Below are positions 11,614-23,081 of a stretch of DNA of 64,000 nucleotides, piece after piece. The notes under the pieces are model-generated. The model made no database searches, was not told where the DNA came from, and saw only the letters and a list, made by a program, of their open reading frames with translations. Within the stretch, counting starts at the first letter, position 1. Each line of letters opens with the position of its first letter. Source of the DNA: Limnomonas spitsbergensis (taxonomy: Eukaryota > Chlorophyta > Chlorophyceae > Chlamydomonadales); contig JAYJMM010000109.1 in the NCBI GenBank assembly GCA_037349105.1, forward strand, positions 1,191,001 through 1,255,000. The letters run 5' to 3'. A program made the translations under genes and the position numbers.

Positions 11614-11890
11614 ATGGTGGGCTTCTCGGAGATTGCATTGCGTTGGGGCTGACTTGCCAGCAAGAGGATAGATGGTGGGCTAGATGGTGGGCTACCTGGC
11701 CATTGGATTGCCTTGGGGACTGACTGGCCAGCAAGAGGATAGATGGTGGGCTAGATGGTGGGCTACCCGGCGATTGGATTGCGTTGGGGTCTGAATGGCC
11801 AGCAAGGGGATATATGGTGGGCTATATGGTGGGCTACCCGGCGTTTGGATTGCGTTGGGGGTTGACTCGCTTGCAAGAGGATAGATATCA
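11560..11890 (+). repeat. Tandem repeat of the gene's 3' end including stop codon
   Basis: About five degenerate copies (65-80 bp) of a unit of the type ATGGTGGGCTACCCGGCRAT, TGGATTGCGTTGGGGCTGAC and TTGCAAGCAAGAGGATAG. The first copy is the last coding part of the sulfotransferase-like gene (MVGYPAIGLGADLQARG-stop); the others lie in the 3' flank. Confidence 0.85.
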
Positions 11891-12079
11891 TATCAAGCTA
11901 AATATGACCCATGAAGGCCGCCTCAGTTTGTAGCTAGAATGGTTTCCGGGAGAGACTTGCATGGGGATTCTAGCTCTCCAACTTGTCCTGGCCTTTACAG
12001 ACGGTATCGCTTGGGACAGGTGCATGCTTTTTGGTTGAGCAATAATTTCCTGTTTTTCTGTTCTCCTTTTCCCCCCACT

Positions 12080-12285
12080 GCCAGTGGGACGCCCACGCAG
12101 CCGAGTCTTTTGAGCATGGCCCAGACGTCTTTAGCTTCCGGTAGTTGGATTGGATATTATGACTTTTTGTTTTGTTTTTGAAGAGGTCTCTTTCCTCTCT
12201 CTCTTAAGTTTCCAACCTTGCTGTTGGACGCCGACGCGGCCGAGCCTTTGCAGCATGGCCCAGTGGTGTAATGTCATTGACAAAT
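12080..12285 (+). repeat. Two tandemly placed copies of the dispersed GC-rich repeat
   Basis: GGGACGCCCACGCAGCCGAG and CTTTTGAGCATGGCCCAGAC (about 12085-12130), then GGACGCCGACGCGGCCGAGC and AGTGGTGTAATGTCATTGAC (about 12225-12285). Each is preceded by a pyrimidine-rich TTTTCTCC/TCTCTCTT stretch, the complement of the purine tract seen at reverse copies. Confidence 0.7.
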
Positions 12286-12609
12286 TCCTACGTAAGGGAG
12301 GTAGCAACGATATCTTCAAGGCTTATAAGAAACCTTGGGAAGTTTTGCTTGACAGAAGTGAAACACCGGTGCCATGTTTCAAATTACCGAGGTCATATAA
12401 CTTGTGCAGGACTGGAGCTTGTGAGTCGGGCCGACTAGACTGTAGGTACAAAATGTGTCTTAATACTTGTGGTTGAGATGAGAGGTGACTGTCCATAGTT
12501 ATTTCATAAATAGGAGGATCTGAAGGCCGATGTGGAGACTTATAACAAACAGTTGCCGGCGGGAGAGTGGCGACAGACTACAGCCAGCGGGGGCTGTGAA
12601 TCATTTGCA

Positions 12610-12695
12610 TGTCACTTGTTACACAAAGATGAAGAAACACAGGAATCGAACACAGACGGTATGCTAGAGTTCTGGTAACGGTAGACAATTGCACT
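12610..12695 (-). repeat. tRNA-derived (SINE-like) element
   Basis: On the minus strand TAGCTAAGTAGTGCA resembles a pol III A box and GTGTTCGATTCC matches a B box, about 45 bases apart. The arms do not fold into a full cloverleaf by eye, so a tRNA relic or SINE head is likelier than a working tRNA. Confidence 0.4.
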
Positions 12696-12815
12696 ACTTA
12701 GCTATAACAAGTATGCTCTTGCCATGGATACAATATTTGATATCAAGCTGCAGCACTTGCTACTTGAATCAGCTATTGCCTGCGTAAATAGAAAACAATA
12801 CTTAAAGGAACATGT

Positions 12816-14350
12816 TTATGCGCTGGGGGTGAACTTGGTGGCGTAGATGAAAGCGTTGTTTGCGACCGGGTCAGCCAGATGGGTGGTCAGGTTCTCCAGG
12901 GGGCCCTTTCCGGTCACGATGGCCTGCACGTAGAAGCCCAGCATGGAAAACATGGCGAGGCGACCGTTCTTGATCTCCTTAACCTTAAGCTCAGCGAAGG
13001 TGTCAGGGTCGTCAGCCAGGCCCAAGGGGTCGAAGGGGCCACCGGGGTACAGGGTGTCCAGATCTTCGAGGCCAACAGACTCTGCCGCACCGCCGGCGCG
13101 GAAGGCCTCAGCCTGTCCCATGAGGATGACCTGGCAGGCCACGATGGCAACGATGGACTGGGCGTGGATGAGGCTGGACTGGCCCAGGTAGTCGAGGCCA
13201 CCATCTGCGAAAATCTGGGCGCCGGCCTTGAACCAGACGGGCTGGGCGTTCGGGGACTGGTCCAACTCGGGGACGAGGCAGCCCAAGGCGCCAAGCATGG
13301 CCCAGCGGGCGTGGATAACCTCAGTTGTGCGGTACCTGGAGAAAGTCTCAGGATCAGCAGAAAGACCAGCGGTGTCCTGCATAGGGAAACAAGGAGTAAC
13401 ATTAAAAATCATCAAAGCCGACATTGCAATGATACTATATTTTCATGCCAATGTCAAGTTGGACACACATCCCGAGAATGCGTGATTGAATGGCAATTGG
13501 TGAGTCGTCCGGAGCTGAAGCATATCCAAACAATCGGTGACCTGCTGGTAAGCCAGCATGCATCTACTGTTCATAGATTACAGGAGCCCTCTGATGCCTT
13601 AGTTTGCCACTAAACTATGACACTATGCAGGTCCCTTGGTACTTCCAGGACCACCCCAGGCACGTTCGAGGTCACTCTAATGAAATCCAGACTTGAGGAG
13701 AGCAGCACGTGCAACATGCGCTGTGCATGCTTGTCAGCTGCATTAGAAGTGAGCAGTTGCCCTGAGCAATGCACATGCATGATGAGTTTGCACGGCACTT
13801 ACCCAGCCATAGTCGCCGGGGAACTCTCCGGTGAGGTACGAGGGAGAGGCGGTGAAGGGGCCCAGGAACAGGGACCGCTCAGGGCCGTACCACTGAGGAA
13901 GGGAGAGGGGGGCAACACCGTGTAAGCAGAAGGTCATGTGTGGTAGGAGTGCGACAGTGCAGGGACTCAAATGCATGTTCACTTCACCCTGGGGCCAGGA
14001 TAAAAGATTCAAGAGACCACTGCCAGCAGAGATTGATCAGACATCCAGACGTGCGACAGGGGCAGGGGCAGGTCCTGAGACAGAGGCGTGCATGTGGACT
14101 AGGGCAGGGCATATTGATCGACAAGCGTGCCAAATGCATCTTCTCGTCGAGAATCCAGTTGCGGGAGGTTCGGTTCAGGGATTTTTTTCGTGACGATGCG
14201 CATGTGTTCAGAATCGACTTGTTTGGGCTTGTGCCTCACCATGGAGTCGGAGGAGACCTTCTTGGAGATGGTCTTCTTGGCAGCCTGCACCATGACGGTG
14301 GAGCGCCTGGACACGGTGGACATAGCCTGCTTCTTCATGAGTGCCGACAT
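12816..14350 (-). CDS. LHCB: LHCII chlorophyll a/b-binding protein
   Basis: Three exons: 14350-14240, 13892-13803 and 13376-12816 (donors ATG|GTGAGG and TGG|GTAAGT, acceptors CCTCAG and ATGCAG, phases consistent), giving 253 aa, the normal LHCII precursor length. Residues 1-~30 are Ser/Lys/Arg-rich, a plastid transit peptide. WYGPER (38-43) is the LHCII trimerisation and phosphatidylglycerol motif, followed by '[19 protein letters not shown]'. Membrane helix B starts at [14 protein letters not shown] (about 86), helix C at [17 protein letters not shown] (about 135) and helix A at [16 protein letters not shown] (about 200). The Glu, Arg, Asn and Gln chlorophyll-ligand positions are present. 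It acts in the thylakoid as the major photosystem II antenna. Which Lhcb paralogue is not resolved. Intron 2 (13377-13802) holds no recognised element. Confidence 0.96.
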
Positions 14351-15246
14351 AATGAGTGGTGGGGTTGCTAACAAAGAAGGGAGTAGAGAGAGTTGGGGGA
14401 TACTGACACTGGCAAACCGAGCGGCTTTTGAAGCCCCCCGAAAGTGTGGAAGATCACGAGTGTATCAGAATCTAGATCGCGAGACGGTTGGGGCGTTCGG
14501 CCGGGTGCGGGTGACATGGCGATTCACAGCAAAGATACTGCACTTTAATTGCAGATAGATACTGTCGTGACCTGGGATTGACGTTCCATGATTCCAGTAT
14601 TACCGGACTGTGCCCGTCAGAATACAATACGGTATGAACAGGGCAGGGCCCCAGCTTAAATAAGGGCTACAGACAAGGGAGGAGGGCAAATAAAGCTGAG
14701 GGGACCCTGTCCTCCAAGCTGAGGGAGCTTGATGATACGTGGTCATAAACATGTTTTGGACCAGAGGAAGGGGAACGAAAACGTTAGCTAATTGAAGGGG
14801 GGTATTCGGGAAATTGTAATTTTCCACATTCGAGTCCCAACCATTCTTAGCAGCCAGATGAGGTTCAGAGCAAGCAACACCATTTTCTCCCTGGTGCGTC
14901 GAATGCAGATGATTGACGTCATGAAATATTGAATGCAGTAGCACCATGGGAACACAATCAGGCAGAACAGCAACCTGTGTCACTGTTTATTTTGTGTCAT
15001 GCTGATGTAGCGCACCGCGCGCATTACTGAACTATTTGTCCCTTGATGAAGGATTCCTGCAGGCGAACTCTGTGTACGGAATTGCTGTTGCAGTAACACT
15101 TTTGTGTATTCTCTGGATGCCAGAGAAGTGTGTATTTTCACACTTAAGCCTCCTTCTTAGTGACTGCTGGAGTTTCTGCAGCCACTATATCTTTGTTAGT
15201 TGAAACCCTGATTACGATCTTTAGCTATCCGAGAATCCTGCATTTG
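14351..15246. other. 5' flank of LHCII gene and intergenic DNA
   Basis: The LHCII promoter and 5' UTR must lie just above 14350; no motif was recognised with confidence. The remainder to about 15240 is unremarkable AT-rich DNA. Confidence 0.35.
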
Positions 15247-15395
15247 AGTTCAGCACATACACTGCTCATTGTAATTGAGTTCAGCACATACACTGCTCAC
15301 CCTAATCGAGTTCAGCACATACACTGCTCGTTATTGCAACATGTACACCGAGTTCATCACATACACTGCTCGCCCATACAAGTTATCCCTTCTCT
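15247..15395 (+). repeat. Degenerate 27-35-bp repeat
   Basis: GAGTTCAGCACATACACTGC occurs about 15247, 15281 and 15308, with a diverged copy (GAGTTCATCACATACACTGC) at about 15350. Spacers vary in length. Confidence 0.75.
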
Positions 15396-15599
15396 GAGAA
15401 CGACACAGATCGACTCATCTCAAGTGAACTGATCCCCAGTCACTGATATTTCGGCCCTTATCAGGCATTCTCCAGCCTTCACAGCTGGTTTACCACCACC
15501 AACTCCACAAACCCATCATCTACAGTCATCCCAGAGGCTACAAGTCGACTTCCTGATAGTTTATCATCGAAGTCTCCCCATTGCTGTACATTCTTGCTG

Positions 15600-15775
15600 A
15601 TAGGAACAGCGTGTTCATACCTGCATGCTCATACCTGCTGGTAACTACCTGCTTGTTCACACCTGGTGGTACACACCAGACTGTTCACACATATGGTACG
15701 CACCTGGTGGTACACACCTGCTCATACTTGCATGTTCACACCTGCTGGTACGTACCTCCCTGTTCACACTTGGTT
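15600..15775 (+). repeat. Degenerate short repeat (ACCTGCTGGTACACACCTG type)
   Basis: Interspersed repeats of TGTTCACACCTGGTGGTACA and TGCTCATACCTGCTGGTA type phrases. The period is irregular, about 20-40 bp. Confidence 0.6.
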
Positions 15776-15964
15776 GAGGACCTAAGAGGTTATAACTGCC
15801 AAACGGTGCCTTGACTTTTTTTTGACAAGCTTAATTAACTAAGCACGTTCCATCTTGCAACCCTCTCCACCTTGTGCCGAGCTCAGGTTGGGGGGGGATG
15901 ATGGGTTGTCACAACCTTATGATGCACATGCATTTATTTTCTGCAATTGCGTTCCTCCTATTCA

Positions 15965-16195
15965 GAGTCAACTGGCCACCTGACCCCGGTGCTGGCTACA
16001 TACGGTGCTGTCCCTGACGCTGGCTTCGGCGCATGCTACGGTGTGGGCCCTTGCGCTGGCCCCGAGTCAACAGGCCACATGGCCCCGACGCTGGCTTCGG
16101 CGCATGCTACTATGCTGGCCCTTGCGCTGGCCCGAGGCAACATGCCACCTGGCCCCGACGCTGGCTTTGGCGCATGCTTTGGCGCTGGTTCCGGT
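15965..16195 (+). repeat. About 66-bp repeat, three copies
   Basis: GACGCTGGCTTCGGCGCATG recurs at about 16017, 16086 and (as GACGCTGGCTTTGGCGCATG) 16157, each preceded by a CAACAGGCCACATGGCCCC-like phrase. Reading frames within it vary. Confidence 0.75.
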
Positions 16196-16384
16196 CAAAG
16201 TAACACCGTGAGCTCGTCGGGTGACAGACAGTATAATAGTAGCCAACTTGGATTGGTTGTTGAGGTCAACTGCCGTAAAAACAGGCTAGGCGTCTCCTCG
16301 GGCCACCAGATGTTCCTTAGGCAGAAGGCTTTTCTTACAGGCATATTAGCCAATTAGTTCTTGAGCCAGTCCAGTTTAAGCAGT

Positions 16385-16530
16385 TATGGCTTTCAGTATC
16401 AGAGCGCTCTTGCAGGGTACTCGGGGGAGTATCCGGAATTTCTCGCAGGGTACTCAGGCGAGTATCTGGAGAATAACGCAGGGCACTCGGGCGAGTATCC
16501 GGTTGACACCGCAGGGCCCCAAGCGAGGGC
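16385..16530 (+). repeat. Short degenerate repeat, four copies
   Basis: GCAGGGTACTCGGGNGAGTAT-type units about every 36 bp, degenerating toward 16530. Confidence 0.65.
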
Positions 16531-16724
16531 TCCGGTGATGCTGATGGAGTTCAGTCAAGTCTCCCTCACATTGGGTAGAGTTTAACTATTTGCTTAAGGG
16601 CCCCAGACAGGGGGTTCCAGTATTTGCTTTAGGGCCTCAGACTGGGGGTTCCAGTAATGTCGCAAGGCTCCTGAGTGGGGTTCCGAGCGTTATGACTAAA
16701 TATATTGATTGATAACGACCATCT

Positions 16725-17400
16725 TGGAGTGTACTCAAGTGATTCTCAAAGACTTGGAGTGTACTCAAGTGAGTCCCCAAGACTCGGAGTGTACTTAAGT
16801 GAGTCCCCAAGACTCGGAGTGTACTCAAGTGAGTCCCCATGACTCGGAGTGTACTCAAGTGAGTCCCCAAGACTCGGAGTGTACTCAAGTGAGTCCCCAA
16901 GACTCGGAGTGTACTCAAGTGAGTCCCCAAGACTCGGAGTGTACTCAAGTGAGTCCCCAAGACTCGGAGTGTACTCAAGTGAGTCCCCAAGACTCGGAGT
17001 GTACTCAAGTGAGTCCCCAAGACTCGGAGTGTACTGACTCAAGTGAGTCCCCAAGACTTGGAGTGTACTCAAGTGAGTCCCCATGACTTGGAGTGTACTC
17101 AAGTGAGTCCCCAAGACTCGGAGTGTACTCAAGTGAGTCCCCAAGACTCGGAGTGTACTCAAGTGAGTCCCCAAGACTCGGAGTGTACTCAAGTGAGTCC
17201 CCAAGACTCGGAGTGTACTCAAGTGAGTCCCCAAGACTCGGAGTGTACTCAAGTGAGTCCCCAAGACTCGGAGTGTACTCAAGTGAGTCCCCAAGACTCG
17301 GAGTGTACTCAAGTGAGTCCCCAAGACTTGGAGTGTACTCAAGTGAGTCCACAAGACTCGGAGTGTACTCAAGTGAGCCCCGGGACCTGTCAGTTACTCA
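16725..17400 (+). repeat. 30-bp minisatellite with donor-like GTGAGT
   Basis: About 22 nearly identical 30-bp units of the type GTGAGTCCCCAAGACTCGGA followed by GTGTACTCAA. One unit junction at about 17031-17042 carries a small insertion. Every unit contains CAA|GTGAGT, a consensus splice donor on the plus strand, but no exon was recognised beside it. Unit length divisible by three produces long ORFs on both strands, all judged spurious. Confidence 0.93.
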
Positions 17401-18497
17401 GTGTACTCAAGTGAGTTCCCAGGTTTTGCAGCAGGGCACCCAGGTGGTGGTCTCAGTGATGATGAAAGGCCTCCGGGAACGGGGCCTGGAGCTAGTACAT
17501 TCCAGCAGTTCAGGTCCGGGGAAGAGGGCATCCTTACATGCACCCTAGTAGAGTAGGATGGCATCCCATCTGAGCTGCTCCTTTCCAAAGGACTACAAAT
17601 AAATTGTTTTGTCACCTAGCATGTGTTTCTGTGAATTGTTTGGGAAATGGCCTATGGGCTTGTCCGCATGTTGCACATTATATGAACTGAAAACGTTCCT
17701 AGTTACCGTACTGAAACGTGATTCTGACAACATAACTTATAACTTAGCGGCGAGGTTTGTGTTTTAGCCTTTGATGAATGACGGTGTTTAACTGACTCTT
17801 GATCTATCGGGTACTTTGAGGAGAAGAGTTGTGTGGAACTGTGTGTCATGTTATGCAGTTATGCACCCATGATACATTCATAATTTTGGTTGTGGGTCAT
17901 AAACCACAGGAAAAGATTTACTGGTTGGATATGTGCCCGCCCTCATTCCTTCAGATGATCATAATCAGGGACCGAGGTGTTTCCCTTGAAGACCTTCGGG
18001 AGTGCAGTCAAAGGTCATGAAGTGCTGGACGGTCAACATATCTCCATACTGTCAGGCAGTACGGAATACGGATCTCCATCCGTACTACTAAGGTCGACTC
18101 ACGGCCTGAGCCTCTACGGGTCTACCCTATGCTGGTTTCAAGAATCAATTCTTGGGCCTTCAGCAATGCTGGCCCAGGCATGGTAATTCACAGGGGAATT
18201 CGATCCTTGCTTGCACCCCCCCCTCGAACCTATCGCACCTCTTCATACCTCGCCCAAAACCAGCCTAAGTTCCACGCATTTCCTCACTCGTGAGAGCGTT
18301 GATTTAAAAGTTAATTAGAGCGTTGGAAAGCTTAGATCAAGCGCTTTTAAACCATATAACGTTTTATGTGCAGAGGACGAGGCAACCAGAAACCAGCTCC
18401 AACTCTGTCCACACCAGCGATCAGCCAGCGATCTCCCACATTTGAATTACATAATAACGCAAACGAGCATCAGGTATTAACACGATGAACGTGGCGC
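17401..18497. other. No supported gene
   Basis: AT-rich DNA without recognised content. Includes a short near-palindromic stretch around 18050-18090 (TACGGAATACGGATCTCCATCCGTA). Confidence 0.35.
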
Positions 18498-19618
18498 ATG
18501 TTTCTCACTATATATCTCACTGGTTTCATCACTCTTACTCACCTTCCTACTTTCAAAATGTTCAGCTACAAACACAGCAATGTACGGTACAATAATAGAA
18601 ATAGACAACTGATATGCCTGGTGCATGGCTGCAAAAACAAACTTACAAAGAAGAATGCATACGAGACCAACAGAATAGATATCCTACGGGCAGCAGGGTT
18701 CAATGCTACCATCTGCTCAGCCACAATGTGTAAATCACACTACACGTCGTTCTACAAGACAGCCTCAGCAGCTGCTACACCCGGCAACAGCCCAGCAACA
18801 GCCCAACAGCATATGGCAGATGCAGTGCTTAAGATTCCTATGGAGCTGGATGAGCCAGTCAGCCAACCAGCCGGCCAAGCCAGGCCAGGCCAGTCTAGTA
18901 GAGCGGGCAAGCCACGATCTAAAGCAGATAAGAGAGGCGCAGTAGGAGTGCAGTACATCAGCATGGTGAAACACCTTCTTCCCAAGCAGCTGGTAACTGT
19001 ATTCAGGAGCATGGCGAATGAGCTCAAGAAGGCGCGGCGTTCAACAAAGCAACTGAATGCTGCCATCAGCCGGCTCAGAGATGAGAAGCGCAACACGCTC
19101 AGACGCTACCGGCTGCAGATCCGGCGCATGAAGAAGATGCTCACACGTGCCGAGGCTGGGAGGGAAGTAGCAGAGGACCAACTGTCAGATATCAGAACAG
19201 CAGAGGATGAGAGGATGCCTTTGGGGCAGCAGGGTTGCAACAAAATGTCTTTCAGCTTCTCGCAAAAGCTGTCATCGAGGGAACACTGAAAATGCCAAGC
19301 ATCCAGGCAAACGGCCTCTCCAGGATGGCTCGCAACCTGGACTTGGTCACCAGCACAGCCCAGTTCAGATGGAAACCCCTGGAGATGGAGTTCTGGTACT
19401 CAGTCATGGTCAAGATCGGCCAGGCCAAGTATCGCATGATGCATGGGCCAATGGGGGAGGACATGCAAGGCTCTCACCAGGAGAAGATGCTGCTTTGCAA
19501 CGTACATATGAATCTTAACCTCCCTAGCCCGGACCGCATCATGTCATGGGCCAGGGATCACCGCCCCCCTCTCCAGACCTTTGAGGGTGTCTGTTCCGCC
19601 TCCATACAGTTCTTCTGA
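18498..19618 (+). pseudogene. THAP-like zinc-finger/coiled-coil protein, frameshifted (transposon-derived?)
   Basis: The first frame (18498-19289) encodes CLVHGCKN followed 32 residues later by CKSHY, i.e. C-x4-C-x32-C-x2-H, close to the THAP zinc-finger pattern but lacking its Trp and Pro signatures. A Ser/Pro/Gln-rich linker and a strongly basic coiled coil (about LRDEKRNTLRRYRLQIRRMK) follow. Around 19235 the coding sense moves to another frame (to 19618), reading QNVFQLLAKAVIEGTLKMPS and FRWKPLEMEFWYSVMVKIGQ. The two frames join naturally, so either a 1-nt indel near the G-runs at 19218-19235, a short intron or a sequencing error separates them. THAP domains are typical of P-element-like transposases and domesticated derivatives; no catalytic residues could be assigned. 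It ends just before a 27-bp array. Confidence 0.45.
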
Positions 19619-19621
19619 GAT

Positions 19622-19915
19622 CATGCTCGCGGCCTGGCGTCAGGTCCCACCCGCAGCAGCCTGGCGTCAGGTCCCATCAGCAGCAGCCTGGCGTCAGGTC
19701 TTGGCTGCAGCAGCCTGGCGTCAGGTCTTGACCGCAGCAGCCTGGCGGCAGGTCCCGCCCGCAGCAGCCTGGCGTCAGGTCTTGGCCGCAGCAGCCTGGC
19801 GCAGGTCCCCCCCACAGCAGCATGGCGTCAGGTCCTTGCTGCAGCAGCCTGGCGTCAGGTCCCTTCAGCAGCAGCCTGGCGGCAGGTCTTGGCCGCAGCA
19901 TCCTGGCATCAGGTC
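19622..19915 (+). repeat. 27-bp minisatellite (GCAGCAGCCTGGCGTCAGGT)
   Basis: About 11 units of 24-27 bp, GCAGCAGCCTGGCGTCAGGT plus a variable CTTGGC-like tail. It starts directly after the stop of the frameshifted THAP-like ORF and keeps an open frame on both strands (AAWRQV repeats on plus). No independent gene is inferred. Confidence 0.9.
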
Positions 19916-22055
19916 GGTCTAGGCCAAAACATTCAGGCTATTGATGAGCGGGGCCACACCAGGGCCAGGCGGCTGACCGGAACAAGTACAACAAGGACAA
20001 AAGCCATGCTTCCATGCTAAGAGTGCAGGCACACACGCGGGCATGTGCTCATGCAGTGACCTGGCGCCACCACGTGCCTGTCATACACATGATAGCAGGG
20101 AGGCTGCGGCCAGGGTGTGGTACATGGCCCAGACTTGCTTTATTTGCCCCATGAGTGGCGACAATGACTTTTGAAATATGCTGAACGTGCTACCAAAAAG
20201 CCAAGCTCGATGAGTCAACTCATTCCGCCCATGCACAGTTCCCATGGCCGGCATATGCAGCACAATCAGGACCCCTTCACAAAACTCAGGCAATCAAAAA
20301 TAGACAGCTTTCGTAACATGTGGCATCCAATTTACCTTGACTTCGTTCATTTCTCAAGCCTGGGTGGAAGACGACAATGCGCAGAAAGGGGTAGGAGTGG
20401 CGTCTGAATTTAAAAGGAGCACTTAGTTTAAGTATACATTGATCTTTATTTAGTAGGCGAAGTCCTTCGCTGGCCCTCTTGTCGATTATACAACTTGGAC
20501 TGACCAAGGTCGGGAGTGCCCTAACTCGAAATTAAAAGTGACGGAAAGAGCTTGCAAAATGCTAAATATTGATATGTCAAACGTAGCATATCCTCTATTT
20601 CCCGGCTACTTTCCAAATGGAACCTAGATCAGTTCAATGGTCAGAACCCGGTAGGTTCGAGGGGGGGTGCCTTGCTGCTTGACTAAAAATAGAATACAAA
20701 TTTAAAAACATTCACTTCTGCACCGTTGGGGAGGGGCTTTCTTTGCTACCATTGTCTCGCGGTGGTGTACAGCGCAAAATTAAAGCAATATTTGCAGCTG
20801 TCAATTGTTTGAGGCTCACCGTCTTCTGAATTTGCTTGCAACATTTTTTGTTCTTCTCTACATCAGCAGCTACATGTTTAGAGCTGGGGGGGGGGGAGAA
20901 AGATCATGCTCAACATTCGCATTTCCTGTTTAGTCTTTGTGCTGACTTGATGTTGCATTCAGCTCAAGCATAAGCTGCTGAGTTGACATACACAGATGAT
21001 ACATCAGTCACCAATCATGCAAATGTCTGACATTTTGGTAGTGTCATGCAAAAACTGTGCAGCATAAACACCCTGTTATAACGGTGAAAACTGTGTTAAA
21101 TGCGGTACCTGCGTAAAACAGTAGATTAAAAAGGAAATATATATGGACTTGCCTTGGATTGCTATGTGTACTGTGTAACTGTACATTCCGGCACCGGTGC
21201 TAATTTAGCTAGCCAATCTGATCTTGTGACCCAGTGATTAATGCGGTGGGAAAAGTGTCACTGCCATGTGCCAAAATTATCTGGCCACTGAAATTGCGGC
21301 CTACAGTGCTAGATCCTGCCTGGTTATAGTGCTATGGCCGGAAGAACCTATTTTGTTGTTTAGCAATGTGATACGCCTATACGCCGCGCTTTTCTAAAAT
21401 GTGGCCTAGAGCTTACCTCCTTTTGACAGCTAGGCACTCATATCGTCTGCACCCTTCTGCCATACCTGTTGGGATCATGATATCAGGTCCAACGGGGTCC
21501 TAGTGCTGCCTACGATACCCGAAGCCGGGGACAGTATTTAATCATGGCCTGCTTCTCATGTCGCTTGTTCAGGATGATCTGAGAATTCGAGCTTCTGTAA
21601 GATTGTAATTAACACCCTGTGTCAATCATTATGCCATGAGTATAGATAAATCAATTGTACTGTGACACAGTTGTGATTTATGAGTACTCACACTTTGGAA
21701 TGAAGTCCACGCATTTATGTGTTCCTGTTGAATTTAGCTCTGTTGAATACATCGTTGCATGATGTATCCAAACTAAAGCTTTCATAATGCAGCTGCTTTG
21801 ACCCACAAGAACGGCTGTGCAGGATGTTACTGTGATGCTTACAGCTCCAGCGCAACAACGTCTCAGGACCACAGCCCTATATATATTCGGAAAGTTCATG
21901 AACAAGGGCCTCGCCAGTTACAGATCTAGATGAAAACAGCATCAGCCTCTGGGATTTTACCTGCACGTCTTGCATGACCTCTGGTGCTGGCTTAATTTGC
22001 GGATGGCTCCTCAACTAAAAGTGTTTGGCCTTTGCAATTAAGCACTCTAGATGTA
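19916..22055. other. Gene-poor AT-rich region
   Basis: No exon recognised on either strand. Contains a poly-G run at about 20886-20896 and assorted short open frames without similarity to anything I know. Confidence 0.4.
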
Positions 22056-22229
22056 CCATCCGGTTTAATTTTACGCTATACCCATGCTAATGGAGCTAGT
22101 TTATTTTTCACTGTAGTATATTTACATGTTTTACGTGGAATTTATTATAGCAGTGGTAACCAACCACGTGAATTAGTATGGATAGTGGGTGTAGTTATTT
22201 TATTATTAATGATTATAACAGCCTTCATT
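22056..22229 (+). pseudogene. cob: Mitochondrial cytochrome b fragment (NUMT)
   Basis: An AT-rich patch translates without stops to [20 protein letters not shown] and then [20 protein letters not shown] and a hydrophobic [16 protein letters not shown], the second to third transmembrane region of cytochrome b. It includes the two helix-B haem-ligand histidines (in RYTHANGA and YLHVLRG). Similarity stops sharply on both sides (before GGTTTAATTTTACGC and after GCCTTCAT), with no Met start or rest of the protein. The base composition contrasts with neighbouring nuclear exons. It is a fragment, so not functional here; the intact frame suggests recent transfer. Confidence 0.85.
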
Positions 22230-23081
22230 CATATTCAGTTGACAGCTGTTGTCAATTTGAAGATTTTGCGTGCATCCCATGAACGGCTGATAAATGTGTG
22301 TTTAAAGTTTAGCTTTTGCGTTGACTTGCGCTTGCGAAGGTTATTTTTTGCTGTAGACACTCAGTCAAGGCTCATATTGTAATTGTGTTGATCTGTTTTT
22401 GAATTGACCTGCAACCGAAGTTTAAAAATGTTGCTATTCATCTCTTTTTCGTCTCAGCAGTTCTATGATTGAACTAAAATACGTAACCTTAAAACCAAGG
22501 CGAATCAGTATTTTCAGATTTTCCTCTCGGGATGCTTCACCCTTTTTGACAGTTCTCTATAAGTGTCTCTTTTGTCTCTTATTTCGGACTGGGGGGGGGG
22601 AGTGTAAGGATGCCTTCGATTAGTGCTTTACTTGTTTCCTGTACTGCGCAGTCATTTACTCGGTGCAGCGCTTGGCCCCGACATTTGCGCCGTATTTTCC
22701 TACCTTGGTTCCGGTGTCACTACCTATGACCGCGCAGTGCGTTTGACCGCGCAAACCGATTTTCGGACTAATGTGAATTTATTCCCTTCCTAGGGTGACT
22801 ACTAAGAAGAATCCTGAATCGTACAATACAGCTTAACCTGTGCAGTATGCCTTCATCGTGCATTCGTGCCGTATCGTGCTACCATAGTGATGTTTAGCAC
22901 TTGTGACTGTTACCCAGGCTAGGAGATGACCGGTATGCAAGCTGAACCATCATATATCTCGGGCTATTTAGATTCATGTTCCTGGTTTTGGCGTATGAAG
23001 ATGTGGACGCCTGGAACACTTACACTTCCATACCTGCACCCCCAGCCTGCACTAATCTCCATCACATATTGATACATTATA
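22230..23081. other. No supported gene
   Basis: AT-rich DNA, a GGGGGGGGGG run near 22590, no recognised feature. Confidence 0.35.

Larger units (their letters stand above)
11891..12815. other. Intergenic, dispersed repeats only
   Basis: Contains two dispersed GC-rich repeats and a tRNA-like element (separate entries). No coding sequence supported; the ORFs at 11939-12476 run through the repeats. Confidence 0.4.

Noticed and set aside
16637..17548. Ser/Gln- or Leu-rich repeat ORFs
   Set aside because: All frames of a perfect 30-bp minisatellite remain open; no independent coding signal.
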